NCBI GenBank assembly: GCA_014526335.1
Contig: JACTAT010000059.1
Span: 3,123,312-3,187,311, forward strand
Source of the DNA: Chrysaora quinquecirrha
Lineage: Eukaryota > Cnidaria > Scyphozoa > Semaeostomeae > Pelagiidae
Length of the DNA stretch: 64,000 nt
Reading direction: 5' to 3'
Shown here: one piece after another, positions 62,104 to 64,000 of the stretch
Numbering within the stretch: position 1 is the stretch's first letter
How the letters are laid out: each line of letters opens with the position of its first letter
Program-made: the position numbers and the translations under genes
The notes under the pieces: model-generated
Database searches by the model: none
What the model saw: only the letters and a program-made list of their open reading frames with translations
What the model was told of the DNA's origin: nothing

Positions 62104-63577
62104 AATAACAAGAAGTCTTTTCAAGTCGTACTTTTATTATACAAATCATGCACAGAGGACCAGGACGGGAAACAGGCAACGGCCAAATTCAAATGGTTCT
62201 TCTCCGACGGAGAGTACCTTAATTGGTGGAAATGTGGTAATAGGGGTAATAACCCCAGCAGCAATTTTCATAACATTAGCCAACGGAGCTGTTCTATGGC
62301 TTATCATACGTCGAAGAAATTTACAAAGATTGCGCAATATGCCACTGCTGAGTCTAGCTTTAGCTGATCTTATTATTGGGGTTTCATTAGGGCCAACGGC
62401 CATAGCAATGCATGCCTTGCCAGGCAATATACATATCTGCAAAGCACATCTTGTACTGGAGGTATTCTGCTTCACAGCGTCTCTCTTGAACATGTTCGTC
62501 GCCTCCGTTGAAAGATGGATTGCAATATTTCGGCCTTTGAAATACGCGAGATATATCAACCCGCATTCTGTTTGGAAAATGATTGGTGCAGCCTGGGTTG
62601 CAACTATAATTATAACGCTTCTAATGACCTGCTTTCGTTGTGGAGTCAATCGACGGTACTGTATGTGGAAAGGAACAAGTGGTAGTGTTTTTTCAATTGT
62701 ATTTTATGTCCTATTTTTGATACTGTCCCTTATTATGGGATTGATACAAATTAGGATATATAGAGTTGTTAGGTACCATTCTCGTAGGATTGCACCTGCA
62801 GGAAGAGCTCGCGCCCCGTCCTTTATATCGAGCGAAGATCAGCGATCAATTGCTACAATTTCAAACTTCAGAGCCTCGATTTTTAGCAGAAGACGGAGCA
62901 CTATGTACAAACGTTCGTTGCCGCAGCCACAGCAAGAAACTAGTAATAGAGTACAACGCATTATGATATCATCATGGCAACAAAACGATAACGAGGCAGT
63001 AACTGCTCCAGATATTGTTGTAGAGTATGAAGGACGATTAAGGACTATAGAAAATGGAATAAGTATCAATACACATGCAAAGACCCGTGTCAGTGTGAAA
63101 GGACAATGCTCAAGGTCTTCAAGGGTGAAAGAGAGGGAGGGACAAAGAGTGGTCGATGAGAACAATAAAAGTGTAATGCAAGCTCCTGTTATATCGTCAT
63201 GTAACTGTGACTGTGATCATGATGAAGAGAAGCTAACGGTAACAGCACTAAGCTCTAGTGTTGGTCAAACGACAACAACATCGATGGAAAAACGTGCAAA
63301 AACGAGAAACAAGCGAAATAGATCACAATCTTATCAACAGCATTCAACAGCTTCTGCAGTTAGTATTCTCTACATGGTATTCATATTAATGTGGACACCG
63401 TATCTTATCTTTGCGATGCTTTGTTCTTTGAAAGTATGCAGGAGAACCTGCATTCAAGGACACTACATAACACGCCTAATATTATTGTTCAATTCAGCAG
63501 TTAATCCACTCATATTCACTATTCGTATTCAAGAATTTAGAAGAGCCTTGAAAGATTTGATATGCGGAAGAAGTTAA
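62104..63577 (+). CDS. Class A (rhodopsin-like) G protein-coupled receptor, orphan; 5' end missing
   Basis: The frame is open from an acceptor at 62102-62103 to TAA at 63575-63577, encoding 490 residues. No in-frame Met precedes TM1, so the start codon is probably in an upstream exon I could not find. The N-terminal stretch has one Asn-Gly-Ser glycosylation site. Seven helices are visible: Asn1.50 in ITLANGAVLW, Asp2.50 in LSLALADLIIG, Cys3.25 and an ERW variant of DRY (FVASVERWIAIFRPL), Trp4.50 in GAAWVA, TM5 in FYVLFLILSLIMGL, Trp-x-Pro in FILMWTPYLIF, and NPLIF in place of NPxxY. Glu sits at 3.32, where aminergic receptors have Asp. Position 7.43 is Leu, so it is not an opsin. Intracellular loop 3 is very long (about 180 residues), basic and Ser-rich, and contains a SCNCDCDHDEE cluster. 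The ligand is unknown. Confidence 0.85.
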
Positions 63578-63627
63578 TAATTATTGTACAATAATTATAG
63601 TTTATTCAACCTTAATTTAATACTAGT

Positions 63628-63633
63628 AATAAA
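63628..63633 (+). terminator. Polyadenylation signal of the GPCR gene
   Basis: AATAAA 51 bases after the stop codon, in AT-rich 3' flank. Confidence 0.5.
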
Positions 63634-63857
63634 GTCATATAAATACATAAAACTGACAAATATATTTTGAGCTTAGATGATGCTAGGTGTAAATATTGCT
63701 CCATACCTTTAATTTTAATTTTTTTAGGGATTTGTAGAAATTAGCAATAAATCTTCATAAAACTTCGTTTTCCTTCCACCAGCCAACTTAGTCGTTTTCC
63801 AGTGCCACTCATTCTTCTATGCATGCCAGCCAGTACGGTTAATTTACTGTCGTAAAG

Positions 63858-64000
63858 GCCAGACCGAACGATCAAACATTGTTTGTCGAACACCGATCAA
63901 ACACTGTCAAAGTCAAGTCAAACAATGTTTGACCGTTTGGACATGCCATTAAACATTAGATGTTGAATATTTTTCGCTTGTGACAAGCAGAAAAATTTTG
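63858..64000. mobile_element. Partial copy of the CAAACATTG element, cut by the window end
   Basis: GAACGATCAAACATTGTTTG at its left end matches the terminus of the element at 10088-10372, and inner words (CAAACAATGTTTGACCGTTTGG) also agree. The right part lies outside the window. Confidence 0.55.

Noticed and set aside
62146..62649. Minus-strand ORF of 167 codons
   Set aside because: It is the shadow of the GPCR exon; the plus strand carries all class A motifs.

Overview
The window is nuclear DNA of an animal, most likely an anthozoan cnidarian (sea anemone or coral relative). Base composition is AT-rich, genes are split by GT-AG introns, and intergenic space is full of short terminal-inverted-repeat (TIR) elements, minisatellites and microsatellites. 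The gene set fits: a secreted ShK/EGF modular protein, a posterior-like Hox gene, orthologues of vertebrate WDR54 and ZRANB1 (Trabid), and an orphan rhodopsin-class GPCR. The phylum call is inference from gene content.

Layout. 0.6-5.0 kb (minus): six-exon gene for a small secreted protein built ShK-EGF-EGF-ShK-ShK, one domain per exon, all introns phase 1. 5-10 kb: no gene seen; a degenerate duplication and very small inverted-repeat elements. 10.4-15.3 kb (minus): two-exon Hox gene with a 4.0-kb intron; no other homeobox in the window. 15.3-34.3 kb: about 19 kb with no convincing gene, holding DNA-transposon remnants, a 5S-rRNA-derived SINE, a 114-bp minisatellite and microsatellites. 34.3-44.7 kb (minus): eight-exon WDR54. 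47.1-54.1 kb (minus): six-exon ZRANB1, the deubiquitinase with three NZF fingers and an OTU domain, transcribed in the same direction just upstream of WDR54. 55.3-56.8 kb (plus): two possible exons of an unrecognised membrane protein. 59.7-61.8 kb: a pyrimidine-rich ~184-bp minisatellite. 62.1-63.6 kb (plus): last exon of a class A GPCR. The window ends inside a copy of an element also present at 10.1 kb.

The exon models of the four multi-exon genes were built by hand from splice sites, phase continuity and family knowledge, and phases match at every junction. Two conserved exons (WDR54 exon 3, ZRANB1 exon 1) each need one extra base in or next to a short homopolymer to stay in frame. This looks more like uncorrected long-read homopolymer error than two pseudogenes. 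The genes do not form an evident pathway. The main points of interest are the modular ShK/EGF gene, the posterior Hox gene with a tryptophan motif almost touching its homeodomain, and an unusually clear collection of small TIR elements with identifiable target-site duplications, two of them only 46 and 67 bp long.
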